Source of the DNA: Pseudomonas mandelii
Lineage (GTDB): Bacteria > Pseudomonadota > Gammaproteobacteria > Pseudomonadales > Pseudomonadaceae
Reading direction: 5' to 3'
NCBI RefSeq assembly: GCF_024138395.1
Contig: NZ_JAMYDU010000005.1
Span: 124,001-188,000 of the forward strand
Length of the DNA: 64,000 nucleotides
Shown here: positions 29,993 through 38,824 of the stretch, piece by piece
How positions within the stretch are numbered: the stretch's first letter is position 1
Layout of the letters: each line of letters begins with the position of its first letter
Program-made: the position numbers and the translations under genes
The notes under the pieces: generated by a model
Database searches by the model: none
Told to the model about the DNA's origin: nothing
The model's input: only the letters and a program-made list of their open reading frames with translations

Positions 29993-32371
29993 ATGCGCTA
30001 TTTGCTGATGTTGCTGCTGTGCTTGCCCCTCCTGGCGAGCGCCGTCGAATTCGACGAGTTCACCCAGAGCCTTCCCCTGGGCCGAACGATGCAGATTTAT
30101 GAAGACGCGGGCGGTCAGGCGAGCATCGCCGATGTCCGTGCGCAAGCGGCGGCCGGGCGCTTCAAATCCCATGACAAAGCCACCCTGAACGCCGGTTATT
30201 CGCGTTCGGCGTTCTGGCTGAAAATCGACCTGCAGTACCGTCCGACCAACCCGTCGGCACAACGGACCTGGTTGCTGGAGTTGGCCTATCCGCCCCTCGA
30301 TCATCTTGATCTGTACCTGGCCGATGCTGACGGTGACTATCAATTGGTTCGACAGACTGGCGATGCATTGCCATTCGCCACTCGCGAGATCCGCCAGAAC
30401 AACTATCTGTTTGATCTGAACTTTGCGCCCGAGCAGGCGCAAACCGTGTATTTGCGTCTGCAAAGCCAAGGGTCGGTTCAGGCGCCCGTCACCTTGTGGT
30501 CAAGCACCGCTTACCTCGAAGAGCAGCCGGTGCGGCTCTATGTGCTGGGGCTGATTTACGGTGTATTGCTGGGGATGCTGGTCTACAACCTGTTCATCTT
30601 TCTCAGCGTGCGCGACACCAGCTACCTCTATTACATCGTCTATATCGCCTCGTTCGGCTTGTATCAGCTGTCGGTGAATGGCGCGGCCGTGGAGTATTTC
30701 TGGCCGAACAATCCGTGGTGGGCCAACGCCGCGACGCCGTTCTTCATCGGCTGTTCAGGACTGTTCGGCAGCCAGTTCGCGCGCAGCTTCTTGCAGACGG
30801 CCACCCTCAGCCGCTGGCTTGACCGTTTGCTGCTGGCGTTGATTGCGTTCAGTGCGCTGGTGGTCGGGTTGTCATTGATGACCAGTTACGCCCTGGCCCT
30901 GCGTCTGGCGACGTTGCTGGCGTTGGTCTTTACCGTGGTGATTTTCGCCGCCGGGATTTTCGCCTGGTGGCGTGGCCTGCGGGTCGCGCGGTATTTCATC
31001 ATTGCCTGGTCGGCGTTCCTGCTCGGTGGCATCGTCAACACCCTGATGGTGCTGGGTTATTTGCCCAACGTATTCCTGACCATGTACGCCAGCCAGATCG
31101 GCTCGGCGATCGAAGTGGCGCTGCTGTCCCTGGCCCTGGCCGATCGCATCAACGCCATGCGTGAGCAACAGGCACAAACGCTGTTCGATGCCGGTCAAAA
31201 GCTCGAAATACTGAACCAGCAATTGGCCCACAGTAACAAGCTCAAGGACGAATTCCTCGCGACCCTGACCCACGAACTGCGTACGCCCATGAACGGTGTA
31301 ATCGGTTCATTGGAGCTGATGCAGACCGTCGAGATGAACCCTGAGCTGGAGCAATATCAGCAAACGGCTGCCGGTTCGGCGCGAGACATGATGCGCATGG
31401 TCAACGGCATCCTCACCTTGACCGAATTGCAGGCCGGCAAGCTCAAGGTCTATCCGGATACGTTCAGTTTGCGCGGTATGGTCGAGGCCTTGCGGGTGCA
31501 GTTCGATGGCAATGCGTCGAGCAAGTCGCTGGACTTCAAGGTCGAGGTTACCTCCGGGTTACCGGATCGCTTGCATGGCGACAGCGCCAAGCTGACGCAA
31601 TGCCTCGAATGCCTGCTGGATAACGCGATCAAATTCACTCGGGTCGGTGGGTTGGCGCTGCGGGTGACGGGTAAACCGGTGGCGCCCGACCGGCTGGCGC
31701 TGTCCTTTGCGGTGATCGACACCGGCATTGGCTTTACCGATTTGGGGGAGGCAACGCTGTATCAGCGCTTCTTCCAGCTCGATGGCTCGATGACCCGTGA
31801 ATACGGTGGTCTGGGCGTTGGCCTAGCCATTTGTCGGCAACTGGTCGAATTGCTCGGCGGGCGCCTGAGCCACCGCTCGGAACCGGGTCGCGGCAGTCGT
31901 TTTCAACTGGACGTCGAGTTCGAGCTGCCGGTGGTGGAATCTGCGCCTTCGATCACCCGGCAAACCACCGGCCTGCGTTTGCCTCAGGACTGCACGGTGT
32001 TGCTGGTCGATGACAACAGCATCAATCAATTGGTGATGCGTGGCATGTTGCTCAAGCTTGGGTTCCGGGTACGCACCGCCGACAGCGGTGTCGCCGCGCT
32101 CGATCATTTGCAGCGTGAAGCCGTTGACGCGGTGCTGCTGGATTGCCTGCTGCCGCCACTGGACGGCGCCTCGATCTGCTGCCAGATCCGCGCTTTGCCG
32201 GGTTGCGCCGAATTACCTGTGTTCATGATTGCTTTGAGTGCGGACCGGGCCTATTGCCCGAGCGACACGTTGGTCGACTACCTGAGCAAACCGGTGAAAT
32301 TCGAGGACTTGCAGGCGGCGCTCTATCGGCGGGTGCTCTGTCCAGGCAAAGGCGAAAGCGCCGGCAATTAG
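29993..32371 (+). CDS. ladS: Hybrid sensor histidine kinase LadS
   Basis: LadS is an inner-membrane hybrid sensor that in P. aeruginosa works through GacS/GacA and the Rsm small RNAs to favour biofilm and oppose acute virulence. The 792-aa layout is diagnostic: signal peptide ending near LASA (residue 17), periplasmic 7TMR-DISMED2 domain (about 20-160), seven membrane helices (about 180-385), kinase domain with His427 in TLTHELRTPMNGV and the ATP-binding boxes NAIKFTRVG, DTGIGF and GGLGVGLAI, and a C-terminal receiver with DD in LLVDDNS and phospho-acceptor Asp717. It follows thiD divergently, as in P. aeruginosa. Confidence 0.93.
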   Translation: MRYLLMLLLCLPLLASAVEFDEFTQSLPLGRTMQIYEDAGGQASIADVRAQAAAGRFKSHDKATLNAGYSRSAFWLKIDLQYRPTNPSAQRTWLLELAYPPLDHLDLYLADADGDYQLVRQTGDALPFATREIRQNNYLFDLNFAPEQAQTVYLRLQSQGSVQAPVTLWSSTAYLEEQPVRLYVLGLIYGVLLGMLVYNLFIFLSVRDTSYLYYIVYIASFGLYQLSVNGAAVEYFWPNNPWWANAATPFFIGCSGLFGSQFARSFLQTATLSRWLDRLLLALIAFSALVVGLSLMTSYALALRLATLLALVFTVVIFAAGIFAWWRGLRVARYFIIAWSAFLLGGIVNTLMVLGYLPNVFLTMYASQIGSAIEVALLSLALADRINAMREQQAQTLFDAGQKLEILNQQLAHSNKLKDEFLATLTHELRTPMNGVIGSLELMQTVEMNPELEQYQQTAAGSARDMMRMVNGILTLTELQAGKLKVYPDTFSLRGMVEALRVQFDGNASSKSLDFKVEVTSGLPDRLHGDSAKLTQCLECLLDNAIKFTRVGGLALRVTGKPVAPDRLALSFAVIDTGIGFTDLGEATLYQRFFQLDGSMTREYGGLGVGLAICRQLVELLGGRLSHRSEPGRGSRFQLDVEFELPVVESAPSITRQTTGLRLPQDCTVLLVDDNSINQLVMRGMLLKLGFRVRTADSGVAALDHLQREAVDAVLLDCLLPPLDGASICCQIRALPGCAELPVFMIALSADRAYCPSDTLVDYLSKPVKFEDLQAALYRRVLCPGKGESAGN

Positions 32372-32446
32372 GCAGATATGCCACTTTGTTCGGCCTCGGG
32401 GCGGTGCTTAACTGAAAGTCCCTTGGCTGACCAAAGGAGCCCCGTC

Positions 32447-34096
32447 ATGAACCTGCATCAGTTCGCCGAAACCCACGAAGTCACCAACCAGCCTCCGTCG
32501 CTGGACGGCACCAACCTCTATCGCATCGACCTGCCTTTACAGGAGTGGTCGCGGCGTTTCGATGCCGGTTGGGCCGAGTCGCGGATCGACGCTTACGGCG
32601 CATTGGCCGGCGGGCCGCTGATGGAGGCGGGGTTTGCAGCCAATCAGAACAAACCGGTGTTCATCAGCCATGACCGTTACGGCCATCGCATCGATCTGGT
32701 GGAGTTTCACCCGGCCTACCACGAGTTGATGCGCACGGCGGTGGAACATGGCCTGACTGGCTTACCCTGGACCGACCCGCAACCGGGCGCCCACGTTGCC
32801 CGCGCCTCCATGACCTATTTGCACAGTCAGGCTGAAGCCGGCAGCGGTTGCCCGCTGACCATGACCTTCGCCAGCGTCCCGGCAATGCGCCTGCAACCGG
32901 ATCTGGCCGAACAATGGCTGCCGAAAATCCTCGCCACCCAATACGACTCGCGCAACGTCGGCATGGCCCACAAGGCCGGCGTGACCATCGGCATGGCCAT
33001 GACCGAGAAACAAGGCGGCACTGATGTGCGAGCCAACACCACCAAGGCTTATCCGGTCGGCGCAAGTGGCCCCGGTCAGGCGTATGAACTGGTAGGCCAC
33101 AAGTGGTTCTGCTCGGCGCCGATGTGCGATGCCTTCCTGACCCTGGCCCAGACTGACAAAGGTTTGACCTGTTTCCTGCTGCCGCGTCATCGCCCGGACG
33201 ACACGCGCAATCAGTTCTACATACAGCGGCTGAAGAACAAACTCGGCAACTGGTCCAATGCCTCCAGTGAAGTGGAATTCCGTGGCGCCCTGGCCTGGAT
33301 GGTCGGCGAAGAGGGGCGGGGCGTTCCGACCATCATCGAAATGGTCGCCATGACCCGTTTCGATTGCATGGTCGGTTCCAGTGCGCTGATGCGCCAGGCG
33401 CTGACCCAGGCCAGTCATCACTGCGCCCATCGCAAGGTCGGAGGCAAATTGCTCAGCGAGCAACCCTTGATGCAAAACGTGCTGGCCGACCTGGCCCTGG
33501 AAAGCGAAGCGGCGTTGGCTTTGAGTTTGCGCATGGGCCGGGCGCTGGATCATCTGGATGACGAGCACGAAGCGAAATTCGCCCGACTGGTAACAGCGGT
33601 GGGCAAGTACTGGATCTGCAAACGCGCGCCCGCGATGATCAATGAGGCTGCCGAATGCATGGGCGGCGCCGGTTATGTCGAAGAAAGCATCCTGCCGCGT
33701 CTGTACCGTGAGGCTCCGGTCAACTCGACGTGGGAAGGTTCCGGCAACGTGCAATGCCTCGACGTGTTGCGCGCACTGTCGAAAGAGCCGGGTGTGCTCG
33801 ATGTGCTGTTCGGCGAGTTGGGCGATGGTCATGGCGACAAGCGTCTGGCCGCGCATATCAGCCAATTGCAGGCGGCGTTCAAGGACCCCGCCGACATTCA
33901 ATACCGCGCTCGCCAGCTCACCGAAGACATTGCCTTGGGGCTTCAGGCCAAGCTGTTGTTGGAGGCCGGTAATGCGGCTGTCAGTGATGCTTTCATCGTC
34001 AGCCGCCTCGGCTCGGCCGGACGGGTGTATGGAACGTTGCCGCGCGGGCTGGAGGTGGAAGCGATTGTGGCCCGGTCGACCCCGCAAGGGTTCTGA
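32447..34096 (+). CDS. AidB-like acyl-CoA dehydrogenase
   Basis: This 549-aa flavoprotein starts MNLHQFAETHEVTNQPPSLDG and is close to AidB along its length: QAEAGSGCPLTMTFA, GMAMTEKQGGTDVRANTT, LVGHKWFCSAPMCDAFL, and the C-terminal ECMGGAGYVEESILPRLYREAPVNSTWEGSGN. AidB binds DNA and is part of the alkylation stress response in Escherichia, although its enzymatic substrate is unsettled; ordinary acyl-CoA dehydrogenases are shorter (about 380 aa). No ada or alkB is near, so a metabolic role is also possible. It follows ladS after about 75 bp. Confidence 0.88.
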   Translation: MNLHQFAETHEVTNQPPSLDGTNLYRIDLPLQEWSRRFDAGWAESRIDAYGALAGGPLMEAGFAANQNKPVFISHDRYGHRIDLVEFHPAYHELMRTAVEHGLTGLPWTDPQPGAHVARASMTYLHSQAEAGSGCPLTMTFASVPAMRLQPDLAEQWLPKILATQYDSRNVGMAHKAGVTIGMAMTEKQGGTDVRANTTKAYPVGASGPGQAYELVGHKWFCSAPMCDAFLTLAQTDKGLTCFLLPRHRPDDTRNQFYIQRLKNKLGNWSNASSEVEFRGALAWMVGEEGRGVPTIIEMVAMTRFDCMVGSSALMRQALTQASHHCAHRKVGGKLLSEQPLMQNVLADLALESEAALALSLRMGRALDHLDDEHEAKFARLVTAVGKYWICKRAPAMINEAAECMGGAGYVEESILPRLYREAPVNSTWEGSGNVQCLDVLRALSKEPGVLDVLFGELGDGHGDKRLAAHISQLQAAFKDPADIQYRARQLTEDIALGLQAKLLLEAGNAAVSDAFIVSRLGSAGRVYGTLPRGLEVEAIVARSTPQGF

Positions 34097-34123
34097 CCAC
34101 AATTTGATCAACACCACTGAAAC

Positions 34124-34215
34124 CTGTGGGAGCGGGCTTGCCCGCGATAGCGGTTTAACATCCAACATTAATGCTGTCTGACACACCGCTATCGCGGGCA
34201 AGCCCGCTCCCACAG
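34124..34215. repeat. REP pair (REPIN), CTGTGGGAGCGGGCTTG type
   Basis: CTGTGGGAGCGGGCTTGCCC and GGGCAAGCCCGCTCCCACAG are perfect inverses. The complementarity extends through CGCGATAGCGGT/ACCGCTATCGCG. It lies between the AidB-like gene and amn. Confidence 0.93.
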
Positions 34216-34322
34216 GGTTTATCTGTGTCCGGAATTGATGTGCAGCCAACACGCCACTGTTCCCGTGAAGCGACGATGCAGGCAAGATGAAGGTCTGCAA
34301 GCCAGAACACAGGAAGCTGATC

Positions 34323-35786
34323 GTGACCGAAGCGTTTATTGTCGTTCAAACCGCCGAGCAAGCCGTGGATCGGCTTGCTGCCTTGCACGAGCGTGCAACC
34401 ACAGCGCTGAATCAGGCGCTCAAGCGTTATCTCAAGGATCGTGTCGAGCCGGACGCTGAACAGCGAGCTCTGTTTCGTTATCCCGAGTTGCGTCTGACCT
34501 ACCTTTGCCAGGGCGAAGTCCCACAGACCACGCGCGCCTATGCCAAGGTTCAATTGCCGGGAACCTACAGCGTTACCGTCACTCATCCCCGCGCTTTCCG
34601 CAAATACCTGCTGGAGCAACTTGTCCCGTTGATGCACGACTTCACCGTGACCGTGGAAGTCGGTGTCAGTCAGCAGAACATTCCATATCCGTACGTGGTC
34701 GAGCAGGGCGATGAACTGGCCGGCTCTGGCGTCACCGCTGCGGTGCTGGCGCGAGTGTTCCCGAGTACGGATTTGTCGGCCGCGACCGATGGCATTGCCG
34801 ATGGCCTGTACGATTGGGAAAACACCGACCCGCTGCCACTGGCCCTGTTCGACGCCGCGCGGGTGGACTTCTCCCTGCGCCGACTGGTGCATTACACCGG
34901 CAGTGACTGGCGTCATGTGCAGCCGTGGATTCTGCTGACCAACTACCACCGCTACGTCGATCAGTTCATCGTTCATGGCCTGGAGCAACTGCGCAACGAT
35001 CCGCGTTTCGTGCGCATGGTGTTACCGGGCAACGTGATCATCGAAAAGGGCATGGACCACGGCGAGGCGTCGGCGATTGCCGCGGGCGTGGTCTGGCATC
35101 GCTACCAGATGCCGGCCTATCACCTGATCGCCAGCGACGGCCATGGTGTGACCCTGGTGAACATCGGCGTCGGCCCGTCCAACGCCAAGAACATCACCGA
35201 CCACCTGGCGGTGCTGCGTCCGCATTGCTGGCTGATGATCGGCCACTGTGGCGGCTTGCGTCAGTCGCAGACCATTGGCGACTACGTGCTTGCCCACGCT
35301 TACATGCGCCGCGACGGGATTCTCGATCGCGTTGTGCCGCCGAACATTCCGATTCCGGCCTTGGCCGAAGTGCAGATGGCGTTGCAGCAAGCGGCGGCCA
35401 ATGTCACGGGCGAGAAGGGCGATGATCTGAAAAAACGCCTGCGCACCGGCACCGTATTGACCTACGACGACCGTAACTGGGAGCTGCGCTGGGCGCAGGA
35501 ACGTCCGCTGATCAACCTCTCCCGCGCCGTGGCGGTGGACATGGAAAGCGGCACCATCGCCGCGCAGGGTTACCGCTTGCGGGTGCCATACGGCACATTG
35601 CTCTGCGTTTCGGATAAACCGTTGCACAGCGAAATCAAACTGCCGGGTTCGGCCAACGCCTTCTATGAACGCGCGGTCAGCCAGCACTTGAAGATCGGCA
35701 TCGAAGCGGTGGATCTGTTGCGCACCGAGCTCAACTCACTGCACTCGCGTAAACTGCGCAGCTTCGACGAGCCGCCGTTCCGCTAA
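34323..35786 (+). CDS. amn: AMP nucleosidase
   Basis: Amn hydrolyses AMP to adenine and ribose 5-phosphate, helping control adenylate pools. The GTG at 34323 has an AGGAAG site six bases upstream and gives 487 aa, close to the 484 of Escherichia; an ATG at 34287 would add 12 residues. The N-terminal domain (RLTYLCQGEVPQTTRAYA) precedes the purine-nucleoside phosphorylase-like domain with VNIGVGPSNAKNITDHLAV, MIGHCGGLR and AVDMESGTIAAQGYR, which carries the catalytic region. It is isolated between REP elements and rluE. Confidence 0.95.
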   Translation: MTEAFIVVQTAEQAVDRLAALHERATTALNQALKRYLKDRVEPDAEQRALFRYPELRLTYLCQGEVPQTTRAYAKVQLPGTYSVTVTHPRAFRKYLLEQLVPLMHDFTVTVEVGVSQQNIPYPYVVEQGDELAGSGVTAAVLARVFPSTDLSAATDGIADGLYDWENTDPLPLALFDAARVDFSLRRLVHYTGSDWRHVQPWILLTNYHRYVDQFIVHGLEQLRNDPRFVRMVLPGNVIIEKGMDHGEASAIAAGVVWHRYQMPAYHLIASDGHGVTLVNIGVGPSNAKNITDHLAVLRPHCWLMIGHCGGLRQSQTIGDYVLAHAYMRRDGILDRVVPPNIPIPALAEVQMALQQAAANVTGEKGDDLKKRLRTGTVLTYDDRNWELRWAQERPLINLSRAVAVDMESGTIAAQGYRLRVPYGTLLCVSDKPLHSEIKLPGSANAFYERAVSQHLKIGIEAVDLLRTELNSLHSRKLRSFDEPPFR

Positions 35787-35858
35787 CGGTTTGTCATGGT
35801 CATTTGGCGGTCGGGGCACTAGCATGGTGAACCCTGACCGTTAGATGTTGTTTTGCCC

Positions 35859-36494
35859 ATGTCGCGTCCTACTCGTCCACCTTCTCGCCGTCCAGGTGCG
35901 AAGCCATCCTCTTCAGCCCCGCGCCGTGTCGCCAAAGCGCCTCCGGCCGAGCCGAAACTGATTCTGTTCAACAAACCTTTCGATGTGCTGACGCAATTCA
36001 GCGACGGCGAAGGGCGGGCGACGCTCAAGGATTTCATCGAGATTCCCGGGATCTATCCGGCAGGGCGGCTGGACCGCGACAGCGAAGGCTTGCTGTTGCT
36101 GACCAACGACGGTCAGCTTCAGGCGCGAATTGCCGACCCGAAACACAAGCTGGCCAAGACCTATTGGGTGCAAGTGGAAGGCGAACCAAGCGCCGAGCAG
36201 TTGCAGCGCTTGCGCGATGGCGTCGAGCTGAACGACGGCATGACATTGCCGGCCGAAGCGCGACAACTGGATGAGCCGCAACTGTGGCCGCGCAACCCGC
36301 CGGTGCGCTTTCGTAAAAGCGTGCCAACCAGTTGGCTGGAACTGGTGATTCGCGAAGGCCGCAACCGTCAGGTACGGCGCATGACCGCGGCGGTCGGCTT
36401 GCCGACGTTGCGTCTGGTGCGAGTCAGAATCGGCGACTGGTCGATCGAAGGGCTCGATCAGGGCCAGTGGAAGGAAGTGCCGGCGCGCTTATAG
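35859..36494 (+). CDS. rluE: RluE-type 23S rRNA pseudouridine synthase
   Basis: The RluE/RsuA-family enzyme isomerises a uridine in 23S rRNA (U2457 for RluE). The ATG at 35859 gives 211 aa with a basic, proline-rich N-terminus in place of an S4 domain. The catalytic motif is [20 protein letters not shown], with the aspartate of GRLDRDS, followed by [11 protein letters not shown] and [11 protein letters not shown]. The stop overlaps by 6 bp the end of the convergent DUF2788 gene. Confidence 0.92.
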   Translation: MSRPTRPPSRRPGAKPSSSAPRRVAKAPPAEPKLILFNKPFDVLTQFSDGEGRATLKDFIEIPGIYPAGRLDRDSEGLLLLTNDGQLQARIADPKHKLAKTYWVQVEGEPSAEQLQRLRDGVELNDGMTLPAEARQLDEPQLWPRNPPVRFRKSVPTSWLELVIREGRNRQVRRMTAAVGLPTLRLVRVRIGDWSIEGLDQGQWKEVPARL

Positions 36495-36698
36495 AGTGCC
36501 GGATTCGATCATGCCGATGACCACGCTTTTGACCACGAACGCGGCCACGCCCAGTCCCAGTACGAAGAACAGAATGAACGAGCCGAAGCGCCCGGCCTTG
36601 GATTTTTTCGCCAGATCCCAGACGATGAAACCCATGAAAATGATCAAGATGCTGACCAGGCCAGTCATCATCCACTCTTCGAGTACTGCAGGATCCAT
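36489..36698 (-). CDS. DUF2788 small membrane protein
   Basis: This 69-aa protein has two membrane helices ([18 protein letters not shown] and [20 protein letters not shown]) linked by a basic loop KKSKAGRF, which is the DUF2788 layout. It probably sits in the inner membrane. Function is unknown. The coding region overlaps the end of rluE on the other strand. Confidence 0.85.
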   Translation of the reverse strand: MDPAVLEEWMMTGLVSILIIFMGFIVWDLAKKSKAGRFGSFILFFVLGLGVAAFVVKSVVIGMIESGTL

Positions 36699-36812
36699 CG
36701 AACATCTCCAGTGCAGGTGGGGCTAAAAGGCGCTGGAGTATACGCCATGGGGGATTGGCGGAGCATTGACCTGCGGCAGTGTGTCGCGGCTATTCGTCGC
36801 CTGTGCGGGCCC

Positions 36813-36902
36813 CTTCGCGGGCAAGCCTCGCTCCTACGGAGGGATGTCGAACGTAATACCGTGACCGACACAAAACCCTAGAGCGAGGCTTGCCCGCGAA
36901 GG
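36813..36902. repeat. REP pair (REPIN), CTTCGCGGGCAAGCCTCGCT type
   Basis: The left arm is CTTCGCGGGCAAGCCTCGCT with CCTA and the right arm AGCGAGGCTTGCCCGCGAAG, separated by about 45 bases. It lies directly after the 3' end of the Lrp/AsnC gene. Confidence 0.92.
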
Positions 36903-36907
36903 CATTC

Positions 36908-37387
36908 TCAGCTGCGCAAATGAGTCAGCGGCAACTCGGTGCTGTTGAGCACCTGATTCAACACAAAACTCGATCGCACACTCGTCACCCCTTCAATCCG
37001 GGTCAGGTGCCCCAGCAGCAGTTTCTGATAGTGGTCCATGTCCGGCACTACCACTTTGAGCTGATAGTCTGCATCCATCCCCGTCACCAGGCTGCATTCC
37101 AGCACTTGCGGCAAGGTGCGAATGGCGGCTTCGAAGTTCTCGAAACGCTCGGGTGTATGGCGGTCCATGCCGATCAGCACGTAAGCGGTCAGGCTCAGGC
37201 CGAGCATCTTGCGGTCCAGCAAGGCGACCTGGCGGGTGATGTAACCGTCGTCTTCCAACTGCTTGACCCGTCGCGAGCAAGGCGAAGGCGACAGGCCGAT
37301 ACGTTCGGCCAGCTCCTGATTGGAGATGCGCGCGTCGCGCTGTAATTCAGCCAAAATGCTCAGGTCGTATCGGTCGAGTTTGCTCAT
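36908..37387 (-). CDS. Lrp/AsnC-family transcriptional regulator
   Basis: The 159-aa protein starts MSKLDRYDLSILAELQRDARI. The N-terminal winged helix has the recognition helix NQELAERIGLSPSPCSRRVKQLE, and the C-terminal RAM domain shows VLECSLVTGMDADYQLKVVV. These regulators bind amino acids and control nearby metabolic genes. The divergent side here holds no metabolic gene but a gene-free stretch of about 430 bp with a candidate operator at 37441-37469. Confidence 0.93.
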   Translation of the reverse strand: MSKLDRYDLSILAELQRDARISNQELAERIGLSPSPCSRRVKQLEDDGYITRQVALLDRKMLGLSLTAYVLIGMDRHTPERFENFEAAIRTLPQVLECSLVTGMDADYQLKVVVPDMDHYQKLLLGHLTRIEGVTSVRSSFVLNQVLNSTELPLTHLRS

Positions 37388-37440
37388 CAATCAGGCCTTT
37401 GTCATAACTATTGCGGAGGATTATCTATCCTGAGTTAAAA

Positions 37441-37469
37441 ATTGCGCAAGTGATGTTTATTTGAGCAAT
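37441..37469. promoter_or_regulatory. Possible Lrp/AsnC operator
   Basis: ATTGCGC (37441-37447) and GAGCAAT (37463-37469) are near-perfect inverted arms 15 bases apart in an AT-rich stretch, about 55 bases upstream of the regulator's start codon. The position suggests autoregulation. The assignment is inferred. Confidence 0.35.
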
Positions 37470-37506
37470 CTTCGCAATCCTCTGTCGTCGCTCCGGGCCT
37501 ATTCTT

Positions 37507-37702
37507 AGCACCAGAATCACTGCTCGGACAAACAGTCCAGTGCGGCTCGCCCAATCAGGCCAGCTGCGGTCGCCACCCCCACCGGGGATGTGTTGGCCCC
37601 CGAGCTACACACTGTCCAGAAGACGGCGTGAGGTGAGCCGACGTCATAAGCGTCGAGCACGGACGAAGTTCTCAAGGGGAGGCCGACGGGTCTCCCTTTT
37701 TT
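37507..37702 (+). ncRNA. Candidate structured RNA or leader, identity unknown
   Basis: Between the Lrp/AsnC gene and the DUF6515 gene about 195 bases can form a series of local hairpins: GGAC/GTCC (about 37526-37538), CCCC/GGGG around ACC (about 37576-37586), TGTGT/ACACA, and CGACG/CGTCG around TCATAAG (about 37639-37655). The stretch ends at an intrinsic terminator. It could be a small RNA or an attenuated leader of the DUF6515 gene. I do not recognise a known riboswitch. The 5' boundary is a guess. Confidence 0.35.
37677..37702 (+). terminator. Intrinsic terminator upstream of the DUF6515 gene
   Basis: GGGAGGCC (37677-37684) pairs with GGTCTCCC (37689-37696), with one G-U pair and a GACG loop, followed by six T residues. 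No coding gene on the + strand ends upstream of it, so it must end a non-coding transcript or attenuate the next gene. Confidence 0.75.
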
Positions 37703-37822
37703 CTTGCCCGGAATTTGACGCCCTCCCTCAATAAATAAGTTGCGCGGCTGATAACCTGTTGCAGAACCGCCCTGTGCTTTCCCAGTCTTACGTACAGGCC
37801 CTGACCCGCAGTGAGGAAAAGC

Positions 37823-38824
37823 ATGAAGTCGCGCATCTGGCGTTTGGCCGGTGTTGGTTTGCTGTGTGTGAGTGTCGCTGCGCAAACGCTTGCCGATGAG
37901 CCGCAAATCCGTGGGCCTGATGATGGGCAACGTGGGTCGGATCATCAGGGGCGTGGTCAGGGTCATGACGGTAACAAGCAGCCACGCCCACAGAACAACG
38001 AAATCATTCGTGGCGACAACAGCCGCCAGTTCGAACTCCACGACCAGAATCAGGGCGGCGAGTGGCAGAACCGTCCGTCGCACGATCCCAATGTTCCGGG
38101 CCATGTTCAGGGCCGACCGCCGCAACAACCCAATAACAATCTGCCGATCCAGGGCCGGCCCGATACTGTGCGCCAGACCCAGGAGCCCCGGCGTGGCTAC
38201 TATCAGGACGAGCCGCGGCGCAATCAGTACAACCAGCACTGGCAGACCGGTGCGCGTCCCGATGATCAGCGCTGGCCGGGTCGCCCGGATGGACGCGGCA
38301 ATGGCTGGGGCTCCGGTCCGCAGTATCGTCCGGGCTACATGATCGACCGCTTCCCGGATCGCAGCTACCGCGTGCCGTATCGTGGCCAGGATTATTTCTA
38401 TTCCGGTGGTTACTGGTATCGCCCGCAAGGCCCGCGTTACGTGGTGGTTCAGCCGCCTCGCGGGATTCGTGTTCGCTACTTGCCTGATTACGCGCGTGAA
38501 GTGTGGATCGGCGGGGCGCTGTTGTTCCTGGCGGCCGGCTCGTATTACGCCTATCAGGCGAGCACCCAGGATTACATCGTGGTCGAACCACCCGTGCAGC
38601 CACAACCGGTCAGCAGTGGTTATGACGTGGTGGCGTATCCGGCCAACGGCCAGTCACCGGAAGAGGTCAGTCGGGACGGTTATGAGTGCTATCGCTGGGC
38701 CGTGGAGCAGAGCGGTTTCGATCCGCGCGCCATGACCTATCAACCGGCTCCATCGGTGGTGCAAGCCTACCGACAGGCCCAGGGTAATTGCCTGGGCAGT
38801 CGCGGTTATCAGGTCAGTTACTGA
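37823..38824 (+). CDS. DUF6515-type exported Gln/Arg/Pro-rich protein
   Basis: The 333-aa protein starts MKSRIWRLAGVGLL with a signal peptide ending near AQTLA. The next 150 residues are low-complexity, rich in Gln, Asn, Pro, Arg and Gly (GRPPQQPNNNLPIQGRP). A conserved part follows with PDRSYRVPYRGQDYFYSGGYW and GIRVRYLPDYAREVWIGGA, a hydrophobic segment LLFLAAGSYYAYQ, and a C-terminal domain with CYRWAVEQSGFDP and NCLGSRGYQVSY. The family is common in Pseudomonas and of unknown function. The end overlaps the convergent yiiP stop by 7 bp. Confidence 0.85.
   Translation: MKSRIWRLAGVGLLCVSVAAQTLADEPQIRGPDDGQRGSDHQGRGQGHDGNKQPRPQNNEIIRGDNSRQFELHDQNQGGEWQNRPSHDPNVPGHVQGRPPQQPNNNLPIQGRPDTVRQTQEPRRGYYQDEPRRNQYNQHWQTGARPDDQRWPGRPDGRGNGWGSGPQYRPGYMIDRFPDRSYRVPYRGQDYFYSGGYWYRPQGPRYVVVQPPRGIRVRYLPDYAREVWIGGALLFLAAGSYYAYQASTQDYIVVEPPVQPQPVSSGYDVVAYPANGQSPEEVSRDGYECYRWAVEQSGFDPRAMTYQPAPSVVQAYRQAQGNCLGSRGYQVSY

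Larger units (their letters stand above)
37388..37822. other. Gene-free region upstream of the DUF6515 gene
   Basis: This 435-bp gap has no credible CDS. It holds an inverted repeat near the Lrp/AsnC gene and a likely transcribed leader or small RNA that ends at a terminator at 37677-37702. Downstream, 37703-37822 shows only the ribosome site GAGGAAAAG before the DUF6515 start. Confidence 0.6.

Noticed and set aside
32762..34300. 512-codon - strand frame over the AidB-like gene
   Set aside because: It is antisense to a clear acyl-CoA dehydrogenase and runs into the REP pair.
37517..38605. 362-codon - strand frame over the DUF6515 gene and its leader
   Set aside because: The + strand product has a signal peptide and conserved motifs. 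The antisense frame has Arg/Thr/Ile-rich low-complexity sequence. Its last 40 codons over the leader look almost protein-like, but no start or family could be found.
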